Shown piece after piece: positions 18,601 to 26,907 of a stretch of 64,000 nt of DNA. Source of the stretch: Pseudoxanthomonas sp. JBR18 (GTDB lineage Bacteria > Pseudomonadota > Gammaproteobacteria > Xanthomonadales > Xanthomonadaceae); the NCBI RefSeq assembly GCF_028198165.1, contig NZ_CP116339.1, forward strand, positions 1,991,001 to 2,055,000, written 5' to 3'. The position numbers were made by a program, and so were the translations under genes. Under the pieces are notes generated by a model. It did not search any database, was not told where the DNA came from, and worked only from the letters and a program-made list of their open reading frames with translations. Position 1 is the first letter of the stretch. The number at the start of each line of letters is the position of its first letter.

Positions 18601-19388
18601 TCCAGCGGCGGATCCGGCCAGCGGATGCTCAGGCCACCTGCTGGCATCATGAAGTCCTCGGGCAGCACGATCCGGCGTGCGAACGGATCGACGTTGACCG
18701 AGGCGGAGGACTCGACGGTTTCGGCGATCGTCTTGAAGCCGATCCAGCGCCCGGTGTAGCGGCTCATCGCCCAGCCCACCAGGCCCAGGTCGAGGATGTC
18801 CTGCACGCCGGCCGGATTGAGCACCGGCATCATCGCGCTGACGAATTCCTCCTCGCTGCCGTGCGGCAGGGTGGAACTGCGGCAGGCGTGATCGTCCGCC
18901 GCCAAGGCCAGGACCCCGCCCAGCGTCGAGGTCCCTGCCGCGTTGGCGTGCTTGAATACATCGCCGCTGCGGTCCACGCCGGGGCCTTTGCCGTACCACA
19001 TGCCGTACACGCCATCGACCGTGGCGCCGGGAAACAGCCCGGTCTGCTGGGTACCCCACACCATGGTCGCGCCCAGATCCTCGTTGAGGCCGGGTTGGAA
19101 CTTCACCTTGGCCGCGTCCAGATGCCTGCGCGCGCGCCACAGTTCCAGGTCGAAGCCGCCGAGCGGGCTGCCGCGATAGCCGCTGATGAAGCCCGCGGTG
19201 TTCAGGCCCGCCGCATCGTCGCGCAGCCGCTGCATCAGCGGCAGCCGCACCAGGGCTTGGACCCCGGACAGGTAGATGCGCCCGTCGGTGCGCGTGTACT
19301 TGTGTTCCAGCGTGTAGTCGGCGTCGAGCGTGTCGATGGCCGGCGTGTCGGCGGATGAAGGCGAAATCAGTTCGGCGGTGCTGGTCAT
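15675..19388 (-). CDS. indolepyruvate ferredoxin oxidoreductase-family protein, fused subunits
   Basis: 1237 residues from the ATG at 19388; the frame is open to 19643, but the upstream part is not family-like. Members decarboxylate aryl or branched 2-oxoacids to acyl-CoA with TPP and Fe-S clusters. Order: TPP-enzyme and transketolase-like N-terminal part; a TPP-binding segment (GGIGCHYMVTW, GDGTYFHSG); a cysteine cluster (CEGCGDC, CNKDYSC, CPSF) for Fe-S binding; and a gamma-subunit domain starting GVGGTGVVTIGALLGMAGH. This fused form is frequent in aerobic proteobacteria, where substrates are probably aromatic amino acid-derived 2-oxoacids. The stop codon is near a gene-free region; the AEC transporter gene diverges upstream. 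Confidence 0.92.
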   Translation of the reverse strand: MTSTAELISPSSADTPAIDTLDADYTLEHKYTRTDGRIYLSGVQALVRLPLMQRLRDDAAGLNTAGFISGYRGSPLGGFDLELWRARRHLDAAKVKFQPGLNEDLGATMVWGTQQTGLFPGATVDGVYGMWYGKGPGVDRSGDVFKHANAAGTSTLGGVLALAADDHACRSSTLPHGSEEEFVSAMMPVLNPAGVQDILDLGLVGWAMSRYTGRWIGFKTIAETVESSASVNVDPFARRIVLPEDFMMPAGGLSIRWPDPPLEQEMRLHRYAVAAAQAFARANGIDRIVLDSPRARLGIVTTGKSYLDVLQALEYLGLDEAACAQIGIRVYKVGMSWPLEPVGITAFARGLDDIVVVEEKKAFIERQMKELFYNWPASAGARPSIVGKYDEAGEWILPSTGELTPATIAGVIGARIQRFARLESIEQRLRWMEAKEAEMALPRASFPRVPHYCSGCPHNTSTVVPEGSRAMGGIGCHYMVTWMDRNTETFTHMGGEGVTWSGQAPFTDTPHVFQNLGDGTYFHSGSLAIRQSIASGVNITYKILYNDAVAMTGGQPVDGTLTVPDIAAQMRAEGVHTIVLVSDDIAKWSRRRDLFPADTGFHDRSELDAVQDALRKVKGVSILIYDQTCATEKRRRRKRGKLIDPPKRVLINSLVCEGCGDCGEKSFCVSVLPKETEFGRKRSIDQSNCNKDYSCVNGFCPSFVTVHGGKPRKGKKSDAATLLDDLPAPEFKSDLQTPWNILITGVGGTGVVTIGALLGMAGHLEGKGASVLDQTGLAQKGGAVTTHIRVARQPSDIHAVRIAAGDADLVLGCDMVVVNDYWVLSKVRGERAQVVLNTYEAMPGTFTTHPDMQFPAAEIIAGVKVALGGRDPLLLDATQLATALLGDAIATNLFMLGYAWQQGLVPISFDALMRAIELNGAAIEMNKTAFAWGRLAAIDLPAVQQAAGIVRNTDTREEHLPRNLRVLPPGEWEGTEWGATSAPRNPDNARSVRGLPDTTAATVDGATALPLDDARLSRTLDEAIARRSAFLAQYQDSAYARHYTDFVAQVREAESARAPGATALTEAVARYLFKLMAYKDEYEVARLYTSGAFKRQLEQQFEGDYTLQLHLAPPLLAKKNEKGELTKRAYGPWMLRAFSLLARLKVLRGGTFDVFGRTAERRMERQLIADYRATVAGLLDTLDAQRLPLAVRIASIPEQIRGYGHVKERHLQTAKAEEARLLQQWCDPKAIPIVQAA

Positions 19389-19551
19389 GGGCGGCCCGAA
19401 TTGGCGGGTGGCGAGGCATCGGCCTGAGTCTAGCAATGCATTCATCTGCAACTGTCTTGTGCGGCGCCATGTGGCGTTTGCGGCCGCGCTGACGGGCACC
19501 GACAATGTTGCAACGCGGCGCATGTGCGCAATCTCCCGATAGGAACCCGCC

Positions 19552-20469
19552 GTGGCCTTTGACGCCTTCGCCCTGATCCTGGCCATGCTGGCGCTTGGCA
19601 TGCTGTTCGCGCGCTTGCGCTTGTTTCCGGACGGGTCGGCCAATGTCCTGAATCTGGTGGTGCTCTACGTCTGTCTGCCGGCGGCGGTGCTGACCTTCGT
19701 CCCGCGCCTGCACATGGACCGTTCGCTGTTGGGGTTGAGCGTGACCCCGTGGATCCTGATGGCGGCCACCTGGGGCCTGGTCACGCTGGCCACGCGCATC
19801 TTGAAGCTGAGCCGAGGGGAGCACGCGGCGCTGCTGGTGTGCGTGGGCTTCTCCAACTCCAGCTTCATCGGTTATCCGATGGTGCGGGCATTGCTGGGCG
19901 ACCACGCGCTGCCTTACGCGGTGGTGTACGACCAGTTCGGCACCTTCCTCATGCTGTCCACGCTGGGCATCGTGATCCTGGCGCGCTATTCGGGTGAGAC
20001 CACGCCCAGTGCCCGCCACGTGCTGCTGCGCATCGCCAAGTTCCCGCCCCTCTGGGCACTGTTGTTTGCCCTGACCGCGATGCCGGCCGATCCGCCGAAA
20101 TGGATCGGTGGTGGCCTGCAGCGCCTCTCCGACGCGATGCTGCCACTGGTGATGCTGTCGGTGGGCCTGTCCATCCAGTTGCGCCTGCCGCGACGCGAAT
20201 TCAAGCCGCTGGCGGTGGGGGTGGTGTTGCGCCTGCTGGTGATGCCACTGCTGGCGCTGCCGCTGTCCTACGCATTGGGGATGCAGGGAGAGGTCTTGCA
20301 GGTGAACGTGCTGGAGTCGGGCATGCCGACCATGATCACGGCCGCGGCGCTGGCGATTTCACACGATCTGGCCCCGCGCCTGTGTGCGGCCATCGTGGGG
20401 TATTCCATCGTGGTCTCGCTGGCCACGCTGCCGCTGCTGGCGTGGGCGCTGCATGCCCTGGCGGGCTGA
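19552..20469 (+). CDS. AEC (auxin efflux carrier) family transporter
   Basis: 305 residues with about ten membrane helices, GTG start with a weak AGGA upstream. FSNSSFIGYPM between the two helix bundles and the final segment with METS-like PTMITAAALA are AEC features. Bacterial members such as MdcF and YwkB are thought to move small organic acids. It is divergent from the 2-oxoacid oxidoreductase gene (163-bp gap), so transport of a related oxoacid is possible, but this is inference. Confidence 0.88.
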   Translation: MAFDAFALILAMLALGMLFARLRLFPDGSANVLNLVVLYVCLPAAVLTFVPRLHMDRSLLGLSVTPWILMAATWGLVTLATRILKLSRGEHAALLVCVGFSNSSFIGYPMVRALLGDHALPYAVVYDQFGTFLMLSTLGIVILARYSGETTPSARHVLLRIAKFPPLWALLFALTAMPADPPKWIGGGLQRLSDAMLPLVMLSVGLSIQLRLPRREFKPLAVGVVLRLLVMPLLALPLSYALGMQGEVLQVNVLESGMPTMITAAALAISHDLAPRLCAAIVGYSIVVSLATLPLLAWALHALAG

Positions 20470-20490
20470 TGGTGGCCGAGCGCCCTGTGC

Positions 20491-21315
20491 TCAGGCTTCC
20501 TGGGCCAGTGCGATGGGCGGGACGATGGGAGCGGGCTGCGTCGGGACGTGGCGCTCGGTGTGTGCCAGCAGGGCACGCAGCTGGTCGGTCACCGGGTCGA
20601 AAACCGCATCGGGAATGGCGAGCATCAGCAGTTCGGCGCCCAGGGTGTAGTCGGCCGGCTCAGGCCTGCGGGCGGTCGCCGTGCTCCAGGCGGCCAGGTC
20701 CGACAGCGCGATCATGTTCAGGCGCTGGCCGGCCCCGGAAGGGTTCTCCAGCTCGGGGGCGGCATGCGTGCGGATCACGCTGATCGCGCGATCGCGGAAA
20801 ACGGCATCGGTCGCGAAGCGCTCGGCGAAGCAATGCAGGTCCACCACGCGGGCGAAGCGGGCCACGGCGGCGTCCGCGGCGTGCTCGACCAGGGTGAAGG
20901 CGCGCACGCCCAGGCGGTCGCTCGCGCGCAGGCGCACCCAGGCGTACCGGGAGCGGCCGAGCCGGTAGCGCGACCAGCGCACCGGCGGGAGGGCGTCGAA
21001 CAGGCGGTACACGCAGCTCTTGCGACGCCAAGGCGCGCGCGGCGCCAGACTGGCCGGCGGGAACACCCCGGCCAGGCGACGTGCGGCGGGAGGCGGAAGC
21101 TGCGAGACCACCGCGCGCAGCAGCTCCGGCGGCTGGACGTTGCAGGCTCGCGCCGCGGTAGGCAGCTGCCGTGCCAGCCCCTGCGTGGCGACGCTGCCGT
21201 CCTGGCGCTGGTAGGTCAGGATCAGGCGCGAGGCCACCCGCCTCAGCGCTGCCGCGCCGTCGTCAGGCACGATCGCATTCGGGTTTTCCTGGAGGTGCTG
21301 CGGGGAGGGCTCCAT
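20491..21315 (-). CDS. unknown protein, Arg/Ala-rich
   Basis: 274 residues from the ATG at 21315; an in-frame TTG at 21384 would add 23 residues. I recognise no family. There is no signal peptide or membrane helix. The middle is rich in Arg and aromatic residues (WRRKSCVYRLFDALPPVRW, YRLGRSRYAWVRL) and the C-terminus ends in a Pro-rich tail. The coding character is good (GC3-rich, long uninterrupted frame). It converges on the AEC gene and is followed upstream by the exporter operon on the same strand, but 160 bp separate them. Confidence 0.6.
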   Translation of the reverse strand: MEPSPQHLQENPNAIVPDDGAAALRRVASRLILTYQRQDGSVATQGLARQLPTAARACNVQPPELLRAVVSQLPPPAARRLAGVFPPASLAPRAPWRRKSCVYRLFDALPPVRWSRYRLGRSRYAWVRLRASDRLGVRAFTLVEHAADAAVARFARVVDLHCFAERFATDAVFRDRAISVIRTHAAPELENPSGAGQRLNMIALSDLAAWSTATARRPEPADYTLGAELLMLAIPDAVFDPVTDQLRALLAHTERHVPTQPAPIVPPIALAQEA

Positions 21316-21476
21316 CGCCGTCGTTCCGTTCCATCGGACCGTGTGGGAAACCCCAGCGTAAGACAGGGCGCGAACTCCCGGCAAGCGGCAAATGCTTGAA
21401 AATCCGGGGGTTTGTTGAGCATCGGTAACGCTTTTTTACGGAGTCACGGTTTCCGGCGTTTCATGGCGTCCGATGC

Positions 21477-22727
21477 CTACTCATGGCGCAGGGCAGCGAT
21501 GGGATCCAGGCGCGCGGCCTGGCGTGCCGGATAAACGCCAAAGGCCAGGCCGACCGCGCCGCAGAACAGTGCCGATCCCAGGATGGGCAGTGGCGCCCAG
21601 GCCACCTGCCAGCCGGCGAACACCGCGATCGCGTAGGCCAGGGCCGTGCCGAACAACAGCCCCAGCAGCACCCCGGCCACGCAGATCACCGTGGCCTCGC
21701 GCAGGAACTGGGCGACCACATCGCGCCGGCGCGCGCCCAGCGCACGCAGCAGGCCGATCTCGCGCCGACGCTCCAGCACGTTGGCCAGCATGATGTTCAT
21801 GATGCCGATTCCGCCCACCAGCAGACTCACCCCGGCAATGGCCCCCATCACGACCTGGAAGATGCGCTGGGTCTTCTGGTGCTGCTGGAACAGCTGCTGC
21901 GGCACCACCAGCGTGTAGTCCTCCTCACCGGCGTGGCGCTGGGCCAGTACCTTGGCCATCACCTGCGCGCTGGCGGCCAGCTGGTCCGGATCGGCAATGC
22001 GCAGGGCGAAGCGGTCGACCTCGTCCTCCTGATCCTGGAACTTGAAGCGGTTCAGTGCGCTGTCCAGCGGCAGATAGATGCGGTTGCTCTCCAGGCCCAG
22101 CTGCACGCCCTCGAACGCGTTCTTACCCAAATCCCGATCGGCCAACACGCCGATCACTTCCAGCCAGACGTGGTTGACCTTGATCAGCTGGCCCAGGGCT
22201 TGGCCCTGCGGGAACAGGCTGTGCGCCGCCTGCGCGCCGAGCACCGCCACCGGCGCCAGATGGTCGTTGTCCTGCGTACTCAGGCCTCGTCCCTGGGTTA
22301 CGCGCAGCGAGGACAGGGCGAAGAAGTCCGGGCTCACGCCATAGGCCTGGGCATCGCTGTGCCCGTGCTCGCCGAAGACCGAATAGGTGCGCACGGCCTT
22401 CTCTGCCGCGAAGCGCTCCGCGCCGGGGACCACGGCCTGTACGGCCTCGGCATCGGCGACCGACAGGCCCAGGCTGCGGGTGCGCGTCTCGCGCAGGGTG
22501 TCTGCGTCCTGCGACTTGGCCTGGGCGATCAGATTGTGCAGGCCCAGGCTCTCGACCAGACGCAGCGCCTCGCGGCGACTGCCTTCACCCACCGCCTGCA
22601 TGGCCACGATGGCACCCACCCCGAAGATCAGGCCGAGCAAGGTCAGCAGGGTTCGCAGGCGCCGCCGCCAAAGCTCCTCGATGGCCTCGCGCCAGATGGG
22701 CGGCACGCGCCGCATCAGGCGGCTCAT
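21477..22727 (-). CDS. MacB/FtsX-type ABC exporter permease
   Basis: 416 residues, last gene of a five-gene operon. An N-terminal helix (LRTLLTLLGLIFGVGAIVAM) is followed by a large periplasmic MacB-PCD domain (about 55-275), then three helices of the FtsX domain, including VGGIGIMNIMLANVLERRRE, which is the MacB hallmark. Its ATP-binding partner is a separate polypeptide (25879-26553), unlike E. coli MacB, in which both are fused. MacB-type permeases work by transmembrane mechanotransduction with an adaptor and TolC. No outer-membrane partner is encoded nearby. It overlaps the adaptor gene by 4 bp. Confidence 0.9.
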   Translation of the reverse strand: MSRLMRRVPPIWREAIEELWRRRLRTLLTLLGLIFGVGAIVAMQAVGEGSRREALRLVESLGLHNLIAQAKSQDADTLRETRTRSLGLSVADAEAVQAVVPGAERFAAEKAVRTYSVFGEHGHSDAQAYGVSPDFFALSSLRVTQGRGLSTQDNDHLAPVAVLGAQAAHSLFPQGQALGQLIKVNHVWLEVIGVLADRDLGKNAFEGVQLGLESNRIYLPLDSALNRFKFQDQEDEVDRFALRIADPDQLAASAQVMAKVLAQRHAGEEDYTLVVPQQLFQQHQKTQRIFQVVMGAIAGVSLLVGGIGIMNIMLANVLERRREIGLLRALGARRRDVVAQFLREATVICVAGVLLGLLFGTALAYAIAVFAGWQVAWAPLPILGSALFCGAVGLAFGVYPARQAARLDPIAALRHE

Positions 22728-23965
22728 GGCCGGCCCCCGTCCTCGTCGGTCTGCGGTGGCTCGTCTGGTGGCGCGCCGGCCGCGCTGAGGATCACCTCAT
22801 CGCCCGGCTCGAGTCCCTCGAGCACCTGGGTCCGCGCCGGGCCGCGCACGCCGAGCTTCACCGCGCGGCGGGCCTGGCCGTTGCCATTGCGGACCTGCAC
22901 GTAGGACTGGCCCCTGTCCTGCGCCAGCGCGATGTTGGGGACATCGATGGCCTGGCGGGCCTGCAGCAGCACCACGCGGGCCTGCGTCTGCTGGCCGGGC
23001 ACCAGATCCAGGCGCTTGAGCGCCGCGTCGGGGACCGGGGCGCGCATGGCCAGATACTTGACCGGGTTCTGGCGACTGAGCGATTTGGCCGCGCTGGCGA
23101 TCCACGACAGCGTGGTGGTGAAACGCTGTTCGGGATGGCCGATCGGATACAGCTCCACGGCATTGCCCTTTCGCACGCCCTGCGCCTGCTGTTGCGGCAG
23201 GGTGATCTCGACCTCCAGCGCGGCCAGGTCCGGCAGGCTGCCATAGGGCGTGCCGGCGTACAGGCTGCTGCCGACCATGGGCTTTTCCCCGGACCAGTTG
23301 GTTTCCAGCAGGACCACCCCATCAGTGGGCGCGCGCAGCTCCAAGGCATTCATGTCGTGCTGGCGGGATTGCGCGGTCATGTCGAAGGTGGCGCGCTGGG
23401 CATCCAGCACGCCCAGCTCGGCCGCGCCGCGCTCACCGGACTGCGCGCGCTGCCAGCGCAGGGTGTCCTGGCGCTCGCCGAGGTAGTGCACGTCCTGCAC
23501 CGCGTCGAGCACGTCATTGCGCGCCAGCGTGGACAGATCCGCATGGGCGTAGCGTTGTGCAATTCCCAACTGGGTCGCCACGTCGGACAGATCCACATCC
23601 ACCCGCCCCTGGGCCGAGGCCAGTTCGGCCTGCTTGGCCAGGCGTTGCAGCGCATTGCGGCGCAGATCGATCTGCGCCTTGTCCAGTTCCTGCTCGCCCT
23701 GGGGCGAGGCGAAGCGCGCGATCAGTTCGCCCTGCTTCACCCGCGTGCCCTCCGGCAGCATCCATTCCAGTTGGCGGCTGTCCCAGTTCGATCCTGGGAC
23801 CGACAGCGCGGTGGCCTGGGCAGCGCGGACCTGTCCCAGGCCGCTCACGCTGAGCGTCAGTGCGTGTCGCCGCACCGTTTCGGTGCTGACGGAGGTCTGG
23901 TCGTCGTGGCATCCCCCCAGCACCGTCGCGCAGGCGAGCAGGAGCGCAAGGCGCGCGGCGTTCAT
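22724..23965 (-). CDS. periplasmic adaptor (MacA/HlyD type) lipoprotein, third of three
   Basis: 413 residues. The lipobox VLGGC places the lipidated Cys at 19. A beta-barrel/lipoyl segment (about 45-90: MLPEGTRVKQGELIARF) precedes a helical hairpin (about 95-210) and the second lipoyl half (LELRAPTDGVVLLETNW), then a beta-barrel and a C-terminal membrane-proximal domain ending DEVILSAAGAPPDEPP. This is the longest and most MacA-like of the three. Both ends overlap neighbours by 4 bp (start within the stop of adaptor 2, stop within the permease start). Confidence 0.88.
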   Translation of the reverse strand: MNAARLALLLACATVLGGCHDDQTSVSTETVRRHALTLSVSGLGQVRAAQATALSVPGSNWDSRQLEWMLPEGTRVKQGELIARFASPQGEQELDKAQIDLRRNALQRLAKQAELASAQGRVDVDLSDVATQLGIAQRYAHADLSTLARNDVLDAVQDVHYLGERQDTLRWQRAQSGERGAAELGVLDAQRATFDMTAQSRQHDMNALELRAPTDGVVLLETNWSGEKPMVGSSLYAGTPYGSLPDLAALEVEITLPQQQAQGVRKGNAVELYPIGHPEQRFTTTLSWIASAAKSLSRQNPVKYLAMRAPVPDAALKRLDLVPGQQTQARVVLLQARQAIDVPNIALAQDRGQSYVQVRNGNGQARRAVKLGVRGPARTQVLEGLEPGDEVILSAAGAPPDEPPQTDEDGGRP

Positions 23966-24918
23966 GATGACCCCTTGGCGTCGGTGTTCACCTCGACCCG
24001 CACGCTCATGCCAGGCTTGAGCCGGGCGTCGGCCTTGTCCAGCCGCAGCTCCACATCCAGGATGGGGATCGGCTGCACGCCCGACTTGCTGCGCACCGTG
24101 CGGCCAATGCCGACCACGCGGGCCGGGAACACCGCCCCGCTGCCTTCCAGCCGGATCTGCGCGGTCTGGCCGGGGTGGATCCGGCGGAAGTCGCGTTCGG
24201 GCAGTTCGGCACGCACGGCCACGGTGGACAGGTCGGGGATCTCGGCCACGCTCTGGCCTTTCCAGACCTTGGCGCCGATGTCGAACTTCTCGCCGCTGAA
24301 GGAACTCTTGTGCAGCATCAGCCCAGGGCGGGGAGCGGTCAGGGTCATCGCCGCCAATGAGGTCTTGAGTCGGGTCACATCATTGTTGAGCTGCCGGGTC
24401 TGCGCATCCAGCACGCGGCGCTCGGCCGCGCGCGCGGTGGCCTTGGCGGCCTCGGTCTGCTCGGCCAGCGTGTAGCTGGCTTGGGCCAGGGTGCGGGCGT
24501 TGACCAGTTTCTGGTAGTCGACGCCGGCGATCAGTTCCTTGGGCTGGGCGGTCTTGCGACGCGCCTTGTCCAGCTCCGCCCGCGCCTGCTCGGTGACCAG
24601 GTGTGCGGTGCGCGCGCGTTCGGCCTGGTCGAGCGTGAGCTTGTCCAGCTCGCGCCGTTTCTCCTGCAGCTTGCTGCTCTTCTCGGCGAGCGTCTTGGCC
24701 AGCTCGCTGGTGTCGAAGGCCACCACCACCTGGCCGCGCTCGACCATGCTGCCGTCCGGCGCCAGCTGGGTGATGGTGAACTCGTAAAGCTCGTCGACCT
24801 GCGGCGGCAGCAGCTGTGCGCTGCTGCGTGCGTAGACTTCACCATCGATGGCCAGCGTGGTGGCATGCAGCGGCGTGGCCGACAGCGCCAGGATCAGGCC
24901 GAACAGCCAAGCCCTCAC
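23962..24918 (-). CDS. periplasmic adaptor (HlyD type), second of three
   Basis: 318 residues with a type I signal peptide (cleavage near LHA-TTLAIDG). Lipoyl half 1 ends VERGQVVVAFDTSELA; a Lys/Glu/Ala-rich coiled hairpin spans about 70-180; lipoyl half 2 is MTLTAPRPGLML; the barrel ends LDVELRLDKADARLKPGMSVRVEV. It shares the hairpin block (KELIAGVDYQKL against RELVSGLDYDRY) with the adaptor upstream, which suggests duplication. There is no C-terminal membrane-proximal domain. It overlaps both neighbours by 4 bp. Confidence 0.86.
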   Translation of the reverse strand: MRAWLFGLILALSATPLHATTLAIDGEVYARSSAQLLPPQVDELYEFTITQLAPDGSMVERGQVVVAFDTSELAKTLAEKSSKLQEKRRELDKLTLDQAERARTAHLVTEQARAELDKARRKTAQPKELIAGVDYQKLVNARTLAQASYTLAEQTEAAKATARAAERRVLDAQTRQLNNDVTRLKTSLAAMTLTAPRPGLMLHKSSFSGEKFDIGAKVWKGQSVAEIPDLSTVAVRAELPERDFRRIHPGQTAQIRLEGSGAVFPARVVGIGRTVRSKSGVQPIPILDVELRLDKADARLKPGMSVRVEVNTDAKGSS

Positions 24919-25895
24919 TGGCGCGCCTCGGCGGCTTGGGGCGTCACGCGCACGCTCATGCCGGGCAGCAGGCTGGCCGTGTACGGCGCCGGGTCCAGGT
25001 CAATGTCGACCTGGAAGTAGCGCCCGCGGCCCCAGGCCGGGCGGGACTCCGGGGCGCCGGCGATGCGCAGGATGTGGCCGCCGCCGTGCTCGCCTGGCAG
25101 CGCGTCGAAATCCAGTCGCACCGCCTGGCCTTGGCGCAGGCCGGCCCGGTCGGCTTCCAGGACCCAGGCGCGGACCTGTCGGGTGCCGCCGGACACGACC
25201 TGGCCGGCCTCGCTGCCGACCATGGCCGAAGACCCCTCGTCGATGCGTCCACCCAGCCAGCTGGCCGTGTTGAAGCCATGGACCACGATGCCGTCGCGCT
25301 GCGCGCGCACCTCGGCATTGGCGGCCTGCCAGCGGGCAAAGTCGCGGTCGATCTCCAGCTTCTTCACTTCGAGCGCGGCGTCGCTGCGTCGCTGCTCCAC
25401 CGCCGCGCGGGCCGTGGCGGCATCGCGGCGCTTGAGCTCGGCCTCCTCGGTCGCGCGCTTCAGTTCGCCCTGATAGCGGTCGTAGTCCAGTCCGGACACC
25501 AGCTCCCGGGGCAGGGCCGCATCGACCTTGGCGTCGGCCAACTTGGCGTCGGCCTTGGCCTGTTCCAGTGCGGCCTCCAGCGCCTTGACCTCCAGATCGG
25601 CGGTTTCCTTGTCGGCCTTGGCCCGGGCCTGCTCGATTTCCACGTCTTTTTCCTGGGCCTGCGTGGCCGCCGTGCCTGGATCGACGCGCAATACCACCTC
25701 GCCCTTCTTCACTGCCTGGCCTTCGGGCAAGAAGAAGCGGATCACCGTGGGCGACATGTTGGAACGGGGGACATAGATCGACTGCGCATCGACGACTCGC
25801 ACCTCGCCGGTCAGGGCGATCACCGCGCCGGCCGGAGCCGCGCAGGCGGCCAGCGCCAGCAGCAGCAAGGCGGGGAGCTCAGTGCGTCGAGTCAT
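24915..25895 (-). CDS. periplasmic adaptor (HlyD type), first of three
   Basis: 326 residues from the ATG at 25895, which overlaps the ATPase stop by 17 bp; an upstream GTG-type start (25937) would overlap more and is not preferred. The N-terminus has a lipobox-like LALAAC (Cys18) and also a possible type I site after PAGA. Lipoyl half 1: FFLPEGQAVKKGEVVLRVDP. A long Ala/Glu/Lys coiled hairpin (about 70-190) contains RELVSGLDYDRY. The barrel ends VDIDLDPAPYTASLLPGMSVRVT. It is translated directly after the ATPase. Confidence 0.86.
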   Translation of the reverse strand: MTRRTELPALLLLALAACAAPAGAVIALTGEVRVVDAQSIYVPRSNMSPTVIRFFLPEGQAVKKGEVVLRVDPGTAATQAQEKDVEIEQARAKADKETADLEVKALEAALEQAKADAKLADAKVDAALPRELVSGLDYDRYQGELKRATEEAELKRRDAATARAAVEQRRSDAALEVKKLEIDRDFARWQAANAEVRAQRDGIVVHGFNTASWLGGRIDEGSSAMVGSEAGQVVSGGTRQVRAWVLEADRAGLRQGQAVRLDFDALPGEHGGGHILRIAGAPESRPAWGRGRYFQVDIDLDPAPYTASLLPGMSVRVTPQAAEARQ

Positions 25896-26553
25896 GTTCC
25901 ACCCGGCCATCGCGCAGGCTGACCTGGCGCGGTGCATGCGCGGCCACCTCCTGGTCGTGGGTGACCAGCACCACGGTCTGACCGTCGGCGTGGACCTCGT
26001 CCATCAGCGCCATCACGTCGGCCGCGCTCCTGGAATCCAGGTTGCCGGTCGGCTCGTCCGCCAGTAGCAGGGCCGGGCGCAACAGCAGGGCACGGGCGAT
26101 CGCAGCGCGCTGCTGCTGTCCGCCTGAGAGCTCGTTGGGGCGATGCGTGATGCGCGAAGACAGTCCCACCCGCTCCAGCAATGCCAATGCACGCGCATGC
26201 GCATCGGCCGGTGGGGTGCAGTTGAAGCGTAGCGGCAGCAGCACGTTCTCCAGCAGAGTCAGCCGCGGCAGTAGGTGAAAGCTCTGGAAGACAAAGCCGA
26301 TGCGCCGGTTGCGCATGTCGCTGCTGGCCTCGTCGTCCAAGCCGGCCACGTCGCGGCCTTCGATGAGGTAGCGGCCGCTGCTGGGCCGGTCCAGGCAGCC
26401 CAGGATGTTCAGCAGGCTCGACTTGCCCGAGCCAGACGGACCGGTAATGGCGACGAACTCGCCCGCGGCCACTTTCATGTCCACGCCCGCCAGCGCATGA
26501 ACGGTCTGTCCGCCCGTCGCGTAGCGACGATGGACCGCCTGCAACTCGATCAT
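25879..26553 (-). CDS. MacB-type ABC exporter ATP-binding protein
   Basis: 224 residues from the ATG at 26553; the open frame extends to 26763, but that part is Arg-rich and not ABC-like. Walker [11 protein letters not shown] loop [11 protein letters not shown], signature [15 protein letters not shown], Walker [13 protein letters not shown] loop VTHDQEVA. This is the LolD/MacB class that pairs with FtsX-like permeases. It is the first gene of the operon ATPase - adaptor - adaptor - adaptor - permease; the promoter should lie in 26554-26907. Confidence 0.92.
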   Translation of the reverse strand: MIELQAVHRRYATGGQTVHALAGVDMKVAAGEFVAITGPSGSGKSSLLNILGCLDRPSSGRYLIEGRDVAGLDDEASSDMRNRRIGFVFQSFHLLPRLTLLENVLLPLRFNCTPPADAHARALALLERVGLSSRITHRPNELSGGQQQRAAIARALLLRPALLLADEPTGNLDSRSAADVMALMDEVHADGQTVVLVTHDQEVAAHAPRQVSLRDGRVEHDSTH

Positions 26554-26711
26554 TCCCGCACCAGCTCCGTCCCTGTCGCTCCACTCCAGGTCCCGACTCT
26601 CGCACGCGCGAGGCCGGTGGGCAACGCCAATGCCGGTCGCCCTGCAGGAGCGGCGACGCCGACGATCCAACAAACTCGCCGAGTCGCGCCCGCGGGGCGT
26701 CCACCTTGTGA

Positions 26712-26907
26712 GAACTGGCTCGGAATGTGCCGGACGAGCAAAAGACGGCGGTGAACGCGACATTCTTCCGTGGTGCTCTATGTCGCCATCTCGTTGCCGG
26801 TGATGGCGCTGGGAGTACAGCAGGTCGGCGTCGCCGCGGCGACCATGGTCTTCACCGGGCTGATTGGGGTGATCGCGCGGGTGACAATCATGTTGCCGAC
26901 GGTGGTT
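26712..26907 (+). pseudogene. MFS transporter remnant with a 1-bp frameshift
   Basis: Frame one encodes NVPDEQKTAVNATFF (26712-26768) and the next frame encodes VVLYVAISLPVMALGV and a further hydrophobic stretch (26770-26890). Removing one C of the CC at 26768-26769 fuses them into FFVVLYVAISLPV, a typical penultimate MFS helix. There is no start or N-terminal half, and the scrap runs into the 3' end of the AAA ATPase gene. The rest of the 26554-26907 gap holds no gene; it must also contain the exporter promoter. Confidence 0.65.
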
